Positions 9,372 to 20,585 of a DNA stretch of 64,000 nt are shown here, one piece after another. Made by a program: the position numbers and the translations under genes. The stretch's first letter is position 1. Each line of letters starts with the position of its first letter. The DNA comes from Mycoplasma tauri (GTDB lineage: Bacteria; Bacillota_I; Bacilli_A; Mycoplasmatales; Metamycoplasmataceae): NCBI RefSeq assembly GCF_016925555.1, contig NZ_CP070479.1, positions 682,001-746,000 of the forward strand. The letters run 5' to 3'. Under the pieces are notes generated by a model, which was not told the DNA's origin, did no database searches, and saw only the letters and a program-made list of their open reading frames with translations.

Positions 9372-9400
9372 AAAAAATAGCAATCGCTTGCTATTTTAAT
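9372..9400 (-). terminator. Terminator of the small gene upstream of trmB
   Basis: A 10-bp stem (9374-9383 with 9388-9397), a 4-nt loop and flanking A/T runs. Confidence 0.7.
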
Positions 9401-9409
9401 TTTGTTAAT

Positions 9410-9625
9410 TTAAATTACTTTTAAAATAACTTCTTTTGATTTATGTTTTCCCTTCAAAGAGTCTCTTTCTACGTGAATGATTTCGATTTTTTCATTACCG
9501 CTTGTGTGCTCTCCAGTCTTTTGTTTACGACGATAACCCAACACTGCAGCCTCGATATCTTCCAGGGTATTTGCTTCAGCTATAACCTCTTGATTCACAA
9601 TTAATTTTGCTTTAAATTTGTACAT
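9410..9625 (-). CDS. Small basic protein, unknown
   Basis: A 71-residue protein, MYKFKAKLIVNQEVIAEA..., with an early beta-strand-like part, the phrase EDIEAAVLGYRRKQKTGEHTSGNEKIEI and a Lys-rich end (SLKGKHKSKEVILKVI). A good AAGGAGA site precedes the ATG and a strong terminator follows, so it is a single-gene transcript. The relatively balanced base use (for example ACTGCAGCCTCG on plus) suggests a conserved, constrained protein. I do not recognise its function. Confidence 0.7.
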   Translation of the reverse strand: MYKFKAKLIVNQEVIAEANTLEDIEAAVLGYRRKQKTGEHTSGNEKIEIIHVERDSLKGKHKSKEVILKVI

Positions 9626-9859
9626 AAATCTCCTTAAAAAGTAGGAATAAACCTACTAACTTAATTATAACAAAGCAAGAAAAATCCATGTGAAAGTAAT
9701 AAAAGTGAATTTTTTTCCTCATTTATTAATGCAAAAAAACTATTTATAGTTATAATTATTTTGTATTCTCGATTATTATTCATTAAATCATTTTTTAATA
9801 TTAATTTAAAATTGAAAACCAATTTTTAATAACTTATTTATTTAGGAAGGGGTCTACTT

Positions 9860-10456
9860 TTGAACGAAAAAAAAGATAGGAAACTAGTGTTCCCTGTCGA
9901 AGGATCAATGATAAATGTTCAAGCATATAAATATGATGGCTCACTATATCGACAATGAAATGGCATTAAAGTTTTAAGAAATACACCTAAGCACTATGTA
10001 CTTGTAATGTATAAGTCAAAAGTTAGTGAAAATTCAGGTCATAACTGAATTTGTCACGATTATGTAATTTGATTCTTACCAAAACATTCAATGTATAATG
10101 CATTGATTCTTCTTAAACCTGCAAAAAGAAGCAATTATGCATATATAAATATAAGCTCAACTCCAATTTATGAAGATAATACTATTAAGTTTATTGATTT
10201 TGAACTAGATGTAAAAGCTTATCCAGACACGCCTGTTTCGGTAGTGGATATGGATGAATTCAAAGAAAATTCAAAGATTTTTCGCTATCCAAAAACATTA
10301 AAAGAAATGATATGAAATGGAACAAATGAAGTTTTAGAAAGATATAAACAAAAAGAATATTTTTTCAGCCCAGAAGTTATTGACTATTACATAGATCTTG
10401 CAAAAAGAGACAAAACAATTGCTGCAAATTTTAGGGTAAAAAAGTCAAAAAAATAA
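9860..10456 (+). CDS. DUF402 family protein (predicted nucleotide/phosphate-ester hydrolase fold)
   Basis: A 198-residue protein that starts at TTG, chosen because AGGAAGGGG lies 7 nt upstream and no ATG is better placed. Features of DUF402 proteins are visible: a basic N-terminus (GSMINVQAYKYDGSLYRQWNGIKVL), a central WICHDYVIWFLPK segment, and YINISSTPIYEDNTIKFIDFELDVKAYPD, which holds the conserved acidic residues. Some members hydrolyse nucleoside di- and triphosphates; others are RNA-associated. Four UGA-Trp codons. It stands alone on plus, between divergent and convergent neighbours. Confidence 0.8.
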
Positions 10457-10464
10457 ATTCCTTA

Positions 10465-10498
10465 TTTGCCTTTTTTAAACAAAAAAAAGGCATTTTTC
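10465..10498. terminator. Bidirectional terminator between DUF402 gene and RNase J paralogue
   Basis: A 10-bp stem TGCCTTTTTT / AAAAAAGGCA (10467-10476 with 10483-10492) followed by T-rich sequence, between convergent genes. Confidence 0.7.
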
Positions 10499-10526
10499 AT
10501 ACCCTCATTTTTCATCTAAACCAATT

Positions 10527-12188
10527 TTAAGCCGAAATTAGTGAAATTACAACAATTGGTTCCTTATTAAATGTTTTAAATATCTTCTTTCTTATTGCTT
10601 GTCTACAAGTGTTTTGTATATCTTTGACACCTTCAAACTTCTTAGTATCCATCAAATTAGCAATAGTAGATTTCACCAAGTCTTGAGCTTGTTTTTTTTC
10701 TTCTTTAGCAATCAAGCCAACTGTACTTATTTGTAGCTTTCCAATTATTTTCTTTTTATTAGAGTCATATCTAGCCGAAACTAATAAAACCCCTTCACGT
10801 CCCAAAACTTCTCTTTCATTAATAACTTCTGTACTTATATCCCCTACACCTAAACCATCTACAATAACATCGTTAACTTCTTTAACTTTTCCTTTAAAAG
10901 AAACTAACTTTTCATCATCGAAATGGGCTACCTGACCATTTTGCATAACCAAAATATTTTTAGGATTAAAATTACAACTTTCAGAAATAAATCTCTGAGC
11001 ATCCAATAGATATCTGTATAAACCTTGCACAGGGATGATATATTGAGGTCTTAAAACATTTATTAATTTTGTTAAATCTTCTCTTGCTGGATGGTGACTA
11101 AAAAATTCAAATTTTGAAATTTCTACAATTTTAGGTGTTATTCTAGCAACATCATCAAGAGTAATGGCTTCAAGCGCTTCCAAACCATTTATTGCAGGAG
11201 CAATCATTATAACAGTGTCAGTTGGTTGCAATTTTAAATAAACATCATTATTATCAGTTATTCTTAAAAAACGAGAATGAAGTCTTTCTGTCGATGCAGT
11301 TATTAAAATAACAGCATTTTTTGTTTTATTAGCATATTTATAATCAATAATCTTTGGCAATTTTAAATCTGGCATGGCTCTTTTGATTAAACCGAGCACC
11401 TGTCCATAAGTTTTCCCATAAGCAATTACTGGTCTATCAGCTTTGTATGCATAATCAAGAATTTGACTAATTGCATACATTTCTTCATCATATGCCCCAA
11501 TAATTATTCTTTCATCTTCTTTTGCTCTGTCAAATGCTTCTTTAACACTTTTATGCAAAACAATTCTGCTAGAAGCAGCACCATTATAATTCGAATTCCC
11601 TGAATCAACAACAAGTGCTCTTATTTTTCTCTTTCCAAAAAGTTTATGTAATTGGTAAATGTCTAATGAACCATAGATACCTAAATTGGCTTCAACAAAA
11701 TTAAACATGAAAACATAATCACCATTAGGAGTTATAAAATCTAGACCAATATGTCCGGGCATTGAACCAGCTAGTTCTATTGGAGCAACAATAATATCTC
11801 CAATTTTTGTTGGTTTATCAAGAACATTAACAACAATTTTTTCTTTAGCTATTTTATATTTACTTAATCTGTCAAGAACTAAAACTTTATTAAATTTAGA
11901 AGTATAAACAGGAATTTTTGGTAACCTCATGAGTAATCAAGGCAGCGAGCTAAAAGATTCATTTTTAACATCAGTTATAAAAATTCCTTGAATAAAATCT
12001 CTATTTTTTACTAAATAATCAAAATTAGGAATTAACGTATCAATCTTATTTGTAGAGTTAATCGGAATTTTTGCGCCAGAATTAATAATATAAATTTTCT
12101 TTTTATCACCATTGTAAATTTCAAAAATATAACAATTTTTTCCGTTTTCGTCAAGCCCGCCTAAAGCAAAAATATTAACACGTTTCAT
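10527..12188 (-). CDS. RNase J-like protein with degenerate active site (J2-type)
   Basis: A 553-residue metallo-beta-lactamase/beta-CASP protein. The expected HxHxDH zinc motif is replaced by FITDVKNESF at the matching place (compare THGHEDHIGG in the gene at 32142). The SHSIPD-like motif reads ELAGSMPGHIG. Downstream beta-CASP parts (LVVDSGNSN, VITAST-like ILITASTERLHSR, a SHHPARED motif) and the C-terminal domain remain. It is probably a non-catalytic partner of the intact RNase J in mRNA/rRNA maturation, as J2 subunits are thought to be. The start is the ATG 9 nt after AAAGAGG; an upstream in-frame ATG lacks a ribosome site. Confidence 0.85.
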
Positions 12189-12306
12189 AATAAAACCTCT
12201 TTTCATAATATTTAAAATTAAATTCAAAGATTATTTTGTTGAATTAAGAATAGATATAAATTTAATAATTATTTTAACATGTATTATTTAATTAAAAATA
12301 AAAAAA

Positions 12307-13023
12307 CTAATGCTTGCTAAACTGAGCATATTTATTTTTCTTTTCTTTTTTAATATTTTCTAATTTTAAAACCAATGTAAATTCGCCCTTTGCTGACCCA
12401 TTATTTAACTCATTTAAAACGTCATTTGCATTGCCGCGATAAAACTGTTCATGTATTTTTGTCATTTCTCTAGCTAAAAAAACATGGATTTCATTACCTC
12501 ATACTGAATTTATCTCACTTAAAAAATTAGTGATTTTACTATTTCCAACATAAAAAATATATGCATGTTCTCTTTTAAAGTCTTTAATTTGTTGTAATCT
12601 TTGTCCAACTTTCTCTTTAGGAAAGCCCATATAAACAAATGTACTGGACATTGCACTCAAACAAAATGCTGAAATAGCTGCATTCACACCGGGTATTAAA
12701 TCAATTTTAATGTTATTTTCATTTGCTAATTTAATCAATTCAAAACCTGGATCATTTACTAAAGGCATGCCTGCATCAGAAACAAGAGCAATACTTAAAT
12801 CCTCTTTATTTAACATGCTAATTATTCCTTTTGCTGATTCTTTTTCATTTATTTTATTATGTAACAAAAGTTTTGCATTTATAGAATAAGCACTCAATAA
12901 TTTATTGGTTACCCTAGTGTCTTCGCATGCTATATAATCAACAGATTTTAAAACCTCAATGGCCCTATATGTAATATCTTTTAAATTACCAATAGGCGTA
13001 CCAACTATATAAATTTTACTCAT
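12307..13023 (-). CDS. rsmI: 16S rRNA (cytidine(1402)-2'-O)-methyltransferase
   Basis: A 238-residue member of the tetrapyrrole-methylase fold family that 2'-O-methylates C1402 of 16S rRNA. It shows IYIVGTPIGNLKDITYRAIEVL at the start, CEDTR, LLSAYSINAKLLLHNKINE, ALVSDAGMPLVNDPGFELI and LIPGVNAAISAFCLSAM. The ATG overlaps the holB stop by 8 nt, as expected for translational coupling. It is the last gene of the dnaX-holB operon. Confidence 0.93.
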
Positions 13024-13918
13024 AACTCTCCATTAATTTAACAAGCATTCTTTCAGTTTGAAGAAAATAATTATTGTTAGAATCAAAATTAGATAAATAT
13101 TCGTTTAACGCTTTAAAACAGGCAAAAAAATCAATTTTTATATCTTTCAATTTTTTTGACACTTTCTTCATTAAAATATTTTTAAATGAATATTGTTCTC
13201 ATGATCAAGAAAAAATAAACTTGAGACAAGAAACTAATAAAAATAATGTATTCTTCTTATCTTTCTTAGCAAATTTTGAAAGATATACATACAAGTTATA
13301 TTTATTTTTGAAACTTAAATAAACGGCTTGCAATAAGTCTTCTATTAATGAAAATGAATTATTGCTAACAATTTTTTTAACATGTTCAGCATCAGTAAAA
13401 ATATTGCTATAAAACAATGCCTCATCAGAAGAGTAATTTTCTTTCAACAATTCATCTTCAATTTCACTACTTAATAGTGTTTTAATGTTGATAACAATGC
13501 TTCTTGACAAGATTGTAGATAGAACTCTATTTTTATTATTTGTTGTTAACAAAAAAATAGTATTTTTTGATGGTTCTTCGATACATTTTAATAATGCATT
13601 TACTGTAGCATTTGACGCAAATTCAATATTTTTTAAAACAATTATTTTATAGGTATTTTCATCAAAAGATGAAAGAGAACTATAATTTAAAATTGATACT
13701 ATTTTGTCTTTTGATAATTCATCATCAAAATATAAAATATTATTTGGAAGATGTTCTATGTCCAAGCTTTCAATTTTTGTTTTATTTATAGAATTTATAA
13801 AAAACAAAATAGATTCATCAATATTTGAACCTAAATTTGAACTTATTAAATAACAATGGGCTAATTTATTGCTTGCAATAGAATTTTCAATTATTCTTAC
13901 TAAATTTTTACTGACCAT
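13016..13918 (-). CDS. holB: DNA polymerase III delta' subunit
   Basis: A 300-residue clamp-loader subunit. AAA+ features are weak, as usual for delta': HCYLISSNLGSNIDE replaces a true Walker A; YKIIVLKNIEFASNATVNALLKCIEEPSKNTIFLLTT resembles the DnaX Walker B/SRC region, with the SRC replaced by LSRS. The start ATG overlaps the tmk stop (TAATG), favoured over a GTG/ATG 18 nt upstream that has no better ribosome site. The C-terminus overlaps rsmI. Confidence 0.85.
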
Positions 13919-14565
13919 TACACCTGCTCTCATCATTCTTTAAAATCTTTTCTTTCAAAAAGAGCTTTTATAATATCATCAAGAATTTCTGAAATGCTTC
14001 TTCATGCATCAATAACAATAAACCTATTTGGATCACTTTTTATAATTGATTTGTAACCATCAATAACTTTTTTATGAAACTCTTCACTTTCAGCGTCTAA
14101 TCTATCTGTAATAACACGAGTAACAAATCTTCTATGTGCACTTTGCTCATAATTTATATCTAAATAAATTGTAATGTTAGGGACAAAATCATCAATAACC
14201 ATTTCGGTTATATTTTTAACTCATTCAATGCCTAAATCTCTTGCATACCCTTGATAAGCATAAAAACTATCTATATATCTATCGCATAAAACTAATTTAT
14301 TTTCCTTGAGCGCAGGAGATATAACCCTATCAATATGGATCCTTCTACTCGCAGAATAAAGCATTGCTTCAGCTTTAGATGATAAATTCGATTCACCATC
14401 AAGAATGATTTTTCTAATAGCTTCAGCTTCTTTAATGTCTCTTCCACCAGGTTCACGAGTAATGACATATTTTAAATTGTTTTTTTTACTTAATAATCTT
14501 TCTATTAACCCTAAGATAATAGTTGATTTTCCACTACCATCAGGACCTTCAAGGGTTATAAACAT
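13918..14565 (-). CDS. tmk: Thymidylate kinase
   Basis: A 215-residue enzyme that phosphorylates dTMP to dTDP. P-loop [12 protein letters not shown] at residues 4-15, ITREPGG with the DRX-like loop, [14 protein letters not shown], and [20 protein letters not shown] (the DR(Y/H) motif). GGAGGT precedes the ATG chosen; a longer reading would overlap recR. It ends KEWWEQV with two consecutive UGA-Trp codons. Part of the dnaX operon. Confidence 0.95.
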
Positions 14566-14584
14566 GTCATACCTCCAATTTAAA

Positions 14585-15172
14585 TTATTTTGTTCTATTT
14601 TCAATTGCTTGTTTAATTGTAAAGCCATCTATATATTCAATATTTGAATTCATAGGGAGACCAATAGCGGCCCTTGTTGACTTAATATTATTTTCTTTAA
14701 ACAATTGAGTTAATTGAGCTACAGTCATTTCGCCTTCCAAAGTTGGACTCAAAACAATTATAGCTTCTGTTATATTTTTTTCTTTTGCAAATTTAATTAA
14801 TTCAGGATATTTATAATCATTTTGTTTTGCTTTGCTACTTGTTGAAAGTAAATAAGGCAGAACATAAAAATAGCCATTAAAAAAGTCCAAATTGTCTATT
14901 TTGATTACATTTTGAGCATTTTCAACAACCATTAAAATATTCCATAAATTTGGTCTACCACAATTACAACATTTTTCATTTTCGGCTATAAAATTACATT
15001 TTTTGCAAAAACTTATTTTTTCTTTAATTGTTTTTAACTTTAACAAAAATGATTCAATATCACTTAATGATTCAGAAATGAAAAAATTACTTATTTTCTC
15101 TGAATGTTTTTTTGTTACACCTGGCAAAGTCCTCAAAATTTCAGACATTTCATCAATAGATTTAATTTTCAT
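14585..15172 (-). CDS. recR: Recombination protein RecR
   Basis: A 195-residue protein of recombinational repair that acts with RecO/RecF-type partners. Helix-hairpin-helix region at the N-terminus ([16 protein letters not shown]), zinc finger with CKKC...CCNC (about residues 56-70), and a Toprim domain ([33 protein letters not shown]). The last family part [21 protein letters not shown] is intact. It begins one base inside the end of the ebfC gene. Confidence 0.95.
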   Translation of the reverse strand: MKIKSIDEMSEILRTLPGVTKKHSEKISNFFISESLSDIESFLLKLKTIKEKISFCKKCNFIAENEKCCNCGRPNLWNILMVVENAQNVIKIDNLDFFNGYFYVLPYLLSTSSKAKQNDYKYPELIKFAKEKNITEAIIVLSPTLEGEMTVAQLTQLFKENNIKSTRAAIGLPMNSNIEYIDGFTIKQAIENRTK

Positions 15173-15462
15173 TATAGACCGAATCCACCTGGCATTTCAG
15201 GCATCATAGCTTGTAATTTTTCGTCTATAATTTCAAATATTTCATTCAATGCTAATTGAAAAATATCCTCTAAAATTTCAGGATCTTCTGGATCAAGTAA
15301 ATCAGGATCACCAATTTTAATATCAACTATTTGTTTATTACCTTTGCACGAAATTGTTACACCATGCTTTGAGTGAGTAAAAACTTCATCCATAAATTTT
15401 TCTTGTTTTTCTTGTATTTCTTTTTGTAATTTTTGCATTTTTCTAATCATATTTAAATCCAT
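15172..15462 (-). CDS. Nucleoid-associated protein YbaB/EbfC family
   Basis: A 96-residue YbaB/EbfC protein: N-terminal helix rich in Lys/Gln/Glu (MIRKMQKLQKEIQEKQEKFM), a beta-sheet core with VTISCKGNKQIVDIKI, and PEILEDIFQLALNEIFEIIDEK. It binds DNA as a dimer and is nearly always found between dnaX and recR, as here. AAGGAG precedes the start. Confidence 0.92.
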   Translation of the reverse strand: MDLNMIRKMQKLQKEIQEKQEKFMDEVFTHSKHGVTISCKGNKQIVDIKIGDPDLLDPEDPEILEDIFQLALNEIFEIIDEKLQAMMPEMPGGFGL

Positions 15463-15476
15463 AAGTACTCCTTAAA

Positions 15477-17324
15477 CTATTTTATTTCGCTCAAAAAATC
15501 GAAAATTTCTTTATTAGGATTTTTATCTTTTTCTACCTGCACAACATCAAAATTAACTGCCTCTTTAAGTTGTTCTCTGTCACCTTGTTTAATAATTTCT
15601 ACAACTTCTTTTGCTACATTTTTAAATATTTCTTTTTGAAAAATTAATATGTGTTTATATTCTGCAAAATAATCTTTAAAGAAGGTTTGAACACGTTGCT
15701 TGTTTGAGACATCTTGTAAATAATTCATCATTGGAATATTATCTGATGTAAATACTATATAGTTTTTTCCAACAGCCTTTAGAGAAAGCACATTAAGAGC
15801 ATTTATTAAATCTTTATAAGCTTTATCATTAATAATTTGTGTAATAGATTCTTTTGCTCTAGTTGCGGCAATAAACATATCTCTATCAGATAGTAAAAGT
15901 GCATCTTTTAACTGTTTTATAGTATATTTAGGAAAAAACTCAAATTTTTCTGAATAATATTTCTCATCATATTTAGGAACCTTGCTAACATCAATTATAT
16001 CTTTAGTTATATTCTCATTCAAATCAATCTCAGATGTATCAATAACTCCACCATCAATATATGTTTCCCCAGTTACATCAAACTCATTAGTTAATAAATC
16101 GCCCTCTAATAAACTGATCTCAGACGTGTCTTCATTATTTTCAACAACAAATTCTTGAGTTTGGCTTAATATTTTTTCAACATCACTGGTTTTATTATCT
16201 TTTTCAAAATCATTAATAATCATAGGTTTCTCCTTATTTGCAATATCAGTATCGCTATTTATTGAAGCAATTTTTAATAGATAAAGTTCTATTAATTGAA
16301 ATAAATTATTATTCACATAAAAAAATTCTTTTGTTAATTTATAAAGTTGTTCAGAAACTATCATTGCATATGATAAGTCAATTTTTAACTCTTCAATTTC
16401 TTCTAAATTTAAAATTTCAAGCAAATCAATGTTAAGAGTTCTATTATAAACTATAAAATCTTTTACAACATTAATCAATGTTTCGACAAACTGTTTTGGT
16501 TCGATTCCTGCCTCTTTAAGGTCATTAAAAATTTGAAGAGATTCTTTTGTGTTTCCGTTAAATAAATTATTTAATATCTTAATAACATTGTCGTTTGTTG
16601 TTATTCCAAATGAATATGTAATATCTTCCAAATGTATTTTTCCATTGCCATATGCACTTGCTTGCTCAATAATAGACAATGCATCGCGCATACCGCCTGT
16701 AGCTAATCTTGCAACATATTTAACTATTTCATAGTCATATTCAATTTTTTCTTTGTCTAAAATATCTTGTATTTGATCTTCTAAAACTTTATTACTTATT
16801 CTTCTAAAATTAAATCTCTGAACTCTAGATAAAATAGTTAAAGGTATTTTTTGAGGATCCGTTGTTGCTAGAATAAATATAACATGAGCGGGCGGTTCTT
16901 CTAGAGTTTTTAACAATGCATTAAAAGCACCCTTAGAAAGCATATGGACCTCATCAATAATATAAACCTTATATCTACCTAGGGTTGGTAAGTGCTGGAT
17001 TTTATCTCTTAGTTCTCGTATTGAATCTACACCTGTATTTGATGCTGCATCCATTTCGATTATATCCATATTGGTAGTCAAATTTTGTGAACACTTATCA
17101 CACAAAATTGTGTAATCGTCATTATTATGATAACAATTAACAATTCCCGCAAATATCTTGGCAACTGATGTTTTTCCTACTCCTCTTGGTCCGCTAAAAA
17201 GATATGCATGGCTTATCTTATGAGATAAAACAATATTTTTTAATGTTTTTATAATATGATCTTGACCTTTAACTTCACAAAAAGTTGTTGGTCTATATTT
17301 TCTATATAATGCTTTATAACTCAT
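15477..17324 (-). CDS. dnaX: DNA polymerase III gamma/tau subunit
   Basis: A 615-residue clamp-loader ATPase. It opens MSYKALYRKYRP, followed by the Walker A GPRGVGKTSVAK, the zinc module (NCYHNNDDYTILCDKC), Walker B IIDEVHMLSKGAFNALLKTLEEPP and Sensor 1 / SRC motif LSRVQRFNFRR. Domain III runs to about residue 360; an acidic linker and a tau-like C-terminal domain follow. The ATG preceded by GAGGTG was chosen over a GTG two codons upstream. First gene of the operon ending with rsmI. Confidence 0.95.
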   Translation of the reverse strand: MSYKALYRKYRPTTFCEVKGQDHIIKTLKNIVLSHKISHAYLFSGPRGVGKTSVAKIFAGIVNCYHNNDDYTILCDKCSQNLTTNMDIIEMDAASNTGVDSIRELRDKIQHLPTLGRYKVYIIDEVHMLSKGAFNALLKTLEEPPAHVIFILATTDPQKIPLTILSRVQRFNFRRISNKVLEDQIQDILDKEKIEYDYEIVKYVARLATGGMRDALSIIEQASAYGNGKIHLEDITYSFGITTNDNVIKILNNLFNGNTKESLQIFNDLKEAGIEPKQFVETLINVVKDFIVYNRTLNIDLLEILNLEEIEELKIDLSYAMIVSEQLYKLTKEFFYVNNNLFQLIELYLLKIASINSDTDIANKEKPMIINDFEKDNKTSDVEKILSQTQEFVVENNEDTSEISLLEGDLLTNEFDVTGETYIDGGVIDTSEIDLNENITKDIIDVSKVPKYDEKYYSEKFEFFPKYTIKQLKDALLLSDRDMFIAATRAKESITQIINDKAYKDLINALNVLSLKAVGKNYIVFTSDNIPMMNYLQDVSNKQRVQTFFKDYFAEYKHILIFQKEIFKNVAKEVVEIIKQGDREQLKEAVNFDVVQVEKDKNPNKEIFDFLSEIK

Positions 17325-17485
17325 AGCCACACCTCATCTTTTAATATTTAATAATATTATTACAAATTAATTATTAGATTTTATAAAATAATGATATTAA
17401 TATTAAATAAACATTTATTATTGTTGTTATCTTTTGCATTATTAAAAAACAAAAAAGTATAATAATAACCAGTATATGGAGGATT

Positions 17486-18148
17486 ATGCATTTTAAAGAA
17501 TTTTTTATCATCATTCTAATGCTTATGCTTATGCATGCATCTATTTTAGTAATAATGTTGTCATCGCGCTTTAAACATCTATATGCTAAACTAACTTCTG
17601 TTCGTTCTTATATTTTAAGAAAAAAGATAGGTCTAAAAAATTGTTTTTTTAAACATTTATATAAACCATTAGCCATTTTAATAACATTAGCTGCTGGATC
17701 TTTGATTATTAATATTTTTCTTATATTAATTTCTTTTTTCTTAAATAAAACGGATCTAGAATCAGAACAAATAGTTTATAAATTAGCATTAGTTTTTTTA
17801 TGTTCATTTTTGCTTTTTGATTTTTTATTATTTGTCTTTATAATAGTACTTTTAGCAAAATTTAAATCATGAAAAAAAATTAATGAAGCAAATCCTGAAT
17901 GAAAAGAAATACAAACATACTTTGATAATGAAATTGTAATTGAACAAATAGATATTATTAACTATAGATATGTATTCGAATATTCTAAATTTAGATTCTT
18001 TAATGTTAAGGAATCATTCAAACCAAGTGACTATAAAACTTATATTTATTATTGAATAGTGCAAGATTATGAACATCTTTTAATAAATAATAAAAATGCT
18101 AATCTTAATATGTTTTATGACTTATATCATAGATACAATGAAAAATAA
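17486..18148 (+). CDS. Membrane protein of unknown function
   Basis: A 220-residue protein with predicted spans at about residues 5-27, 60-85 and 98-126, followed by a ~90-residue polar domain (INEANPEWKEIQTYFDNEIV... DYKTYIYYWIVQDYEHLLIN...). UGA-Trp codons occur in the second half. GGAGG sits close to the start. It is 13 bp upstream of gpmI on the same strand and divergent from dnaX. I do not recognise a family. Confidence 0.65.
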
Positions 18149-18161
18149 TCAAGGGGGTTTT

Positions 18162-19658
18162 ATGAAAAAAACAATTTTAATAGTTATTGACGGACTAGGA
18201 TTAAGAAATGAAATACAAGGCAACGGTTTTAAGCTTGCACACACTCCAACTTTTGACAATCTTTTTAAAAACTATCCAAATAGCATAATTCAAGCTAGTG
18301 GTGAATATGTTGGATTACCTAGTGGTCAAATGGGAAATTCAGAGGTTGGTCATATTAACATTGGAGCAGGAACAGTTGTTTATACTGGCCTAAGTTTAAT
18401 AAATAAAGCAATTGCTGATGGTGATTTTGAGAAAAACAAGGTTTTCTTATCAGTTTTTGATGATATTTTAAAAAATGATTCAACACTTCATCTAATGGGT
18501 CTCTTAAGCCCTGGTGGTGTACATTCATTAGAAAATCATTTGTTCAAAATTTTGGATATGGCAAATGCTTATGGCTTAAAAAAAGTATCAGTCCATGTAT
18601 TTGGTGATGGCCGTGATGTGGCTCCAAAATCAATTATTCCATCGCTACAAATTCTATTAAATAAATGCAATGAATATGGGTATAAAATAGCTACAATTGG
18701 CGGAAGATTTTATGGAATGGACCGTGATAAAATGTTTGACAGAGTTCAAAAATGCTATGATGCTTTACTTGGCAAATCACAAGAAGAGTTTTTAGACCCA
18801 ATTGAGTATGTAAATGAACAATATTCTAAAGGTATTTATGATGAATTTTTAATTCCTGCTTGCAACAAAAATGCTAATTTTATTAAGGATAATGATTCAA
18901 TTATCTTCTTTAACTTTAGACCTGATAGAGCAAGACAACTTTCACATCTTTTTCTTAACACGAAACTTTATGAATATAAAGCTAATAAACAGGTAAAGAT
19001 TTCAAAATTTGCATCAATGATGAAATATGAGGGAATCGATACTTTGGTTGCTTTTAACGAAATGGAAATCTCAAATCCAATAGGTAGGGTTTTAGAAAAA
19101 GCAGGAAAATCACAATTAAGACTTGCTGAAACTCAAAAATATGCTCATGTTACATATTTTATGGATGGTGGTAATGACATTATTTTGAATAATTCAAAAA
19201 GAATCATGGTGGATTCTTTAAAAGTCGAAAGCTATGCAAATGCTCCGCATATGTCTGCCAAAGAAATAACTGATGAACTTATTAAAAATTGTTTAGATTA
19301 TGATATGACAATTATGAATTTCGCAAACCCTGATATGGTTGGTCATACAGGCAATTTAAAATCAACTATTGAGGCAGTTAGTTTTTTAGACACGCAAATA
19401 AAGAGAATTATTGAATTTGCAGAAGCTAATAATATAACTGTTTTCATTACAGCTGATCATGGAAATGCTGAAATTACTGAAGATGAAAATGGCAAGCCCG
19501 CAACAAAGCACACTAGCAGTCCTGTTATGTTAATATGTTCTGATAAAACTATAAAACTAAAAGATGGTAAATTAGCTAATGTTGCTCCTACAGTTTTAGA
19601 CTACATAAATATTGAAAAACCAAAAGAAATGGATGAGGAGTCTTTACTTATTAGATAA
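18162..19658 (+). CDS. gpmI: 2,3-bisphosphoglycerate-independent phosphoglycerate mutase
   Basis: A 498-residue manganese enzyme of glycolysis (3-phosphoglycerate to 2-phosphoglycerate), alkaline-phosphatase superfamily. Metal and nucleophile motifs: IDGLGLR near the start, GQMGNSEVGHINIGAG with the active Ser, GLLSPGGVHSL, HVFGDGRDVAPKS, NFRPDRARQL, FANPDMVGHTGN and ITADHGNAE. The start follows GGGGG. Its stop and the next start overlap (TAATG), so the HAD gene is coupled. Confidence 0.95.
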   Translation: MKKTILIVIDGLGLRNEIQGNGFKLAHTPTFDNLFKNYPNSIIQASGEYVGLPSGQMGNSEVGHINIGAGTVVYTGLSLINKAIADGDFEKNKVFLSVFDDILKNDSTLHLMGLLSPGGVHSLENHLFKILDMANAYGLKKVSVHVFGDGRDVAPKSIIPSLQILLNKCNEYGYKIATIGGRFYGMDRDKMFDRVQKCYDALLGKSQEEFLDPIEYVNEQYSKGIYDEFLIPACNKNANFIKDNDSIIFFNFRPDRARQLSHLFLNTKLYEYKANKQVKISKFASMMKYEGIDTLVAFNEMEISNPIGRVLEKAGKSQLRLAETQKYAHVTYFMDGGNDIILNNSKRIMVDSLKVESYANAPHMSAKEITDELIKNCLDYDMTIMNFANPDMVGHTGNLKSTIEAVSFLDTQIKRIIEFAEANNITVFITADHGNAEITEDENGKPATKHTSSPVMLICSDKTIKLKDGKLANVAPTVLDYINIEKPKEMDEESLLIR

Positions 19659-20578
19659 TGAATTTAACAGAAAAAAAATTAATTAAAAGGATAATTTTCA
19701 GTGATGTAGACGGAACAATTTACACATACCCAGATAAACAAATCTCTAAATTTACAAAGCAAGATATTTTAAATGCTATAAATAATGAAGATATTGAATT
19801 TGTTCTAAACACAGGTAATCCTCTTTTGCCTAAATTAAATAAATTAGCTGATGAAATAGGTGTTCGTTATATTATTTGTGCTAATGGTGCATCAATATAT
19901 GATAATTTTAATCATGAGGTTATATACGAAGCTTCTTTCAACTCATTAGATGTAAAAAAGACATATGATTTAATTGCAGAATTTAACGAAAATGGCTGTT
20001 TTTTTGGTAAAAACGGATATCACTTACTTTCTGATAATCAGCAAACAATAAACTTTTTGAGTGATTTTTTTGAATTTTCAAATTGAGAAGATAAGTCAAA
20101 TAAACCTCATGAAGAAATTCATAAAATTGAAATCTATCCAAAAAATAGTGAAACAAAAAATTTAATTGTTCACAGATTAAATGATATGGAAATTGAAGCG
20201 GATATTGCTGTTATGACACACCATATAGAGTTGACACCAAGAAATATTAACAAGGGAACAGCAGCTTTATGATTATGCAACAAACTTAATATAGATTCAA
20301 ATTATGCAATGAGCATTGGAGATAGTGGCAATGATATACCAATGCTAGAACTAATTGGTTATTCATATGCTATGGATAATGCACCTCAATATGTAAAAAA
20401 TGTTGCTAAATTCTACACTAGTGACGTTCTTCAAAATGGACTAGGTGAAGCAATAAGGGATTACATCCATAGAACACGCCTTCCTTTATTGCAGCAAGAA
20501 AAGCAATTTGAAGTTATAAAAAAACAGCAAAAAGCTAAAAGAGATGCTTATTATAGAGAAAAAGCTAAACAAAAATAA
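19658..20578 (+). CDS. HAD-family (Cof-type) phosphatase
   Basis: A 306-residue hydrolase. Motif I FSDVDGTIYTYPD (nucleophile Asp), motif II in EFVLNTGNP, and motifs III/IV in NKGTAALWLCNKLNIDSNYAMSIGDSGNDIPML, typical of Cof-type sugar-phosphate phosphatases; the cap lies between. The C-terminal ~30 residues are a Lys/Gln-rich helical extension (QQEKQFEVIKKQQKAKRDAY), unusual for the family. It overlaps gpmI by one base. Substrate unknown. Confidence 0.88.
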
Positions 20579-20585
20579 TAAATTG

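Noticed and set aside
12189-12227. Longer start for the RNase J paralogue (MNLILNIMKRGF...)
   Set aside because: The extra 13 residues include the ribosome site AAAGAGG of the inner ATG, and RNase J proteins begin near the inner Met.
16238-16734. Plus-strand frames inside dnaX
   Set aside because: Antisense shadows of a well-conserved gene, without motifs or ribosome sites.
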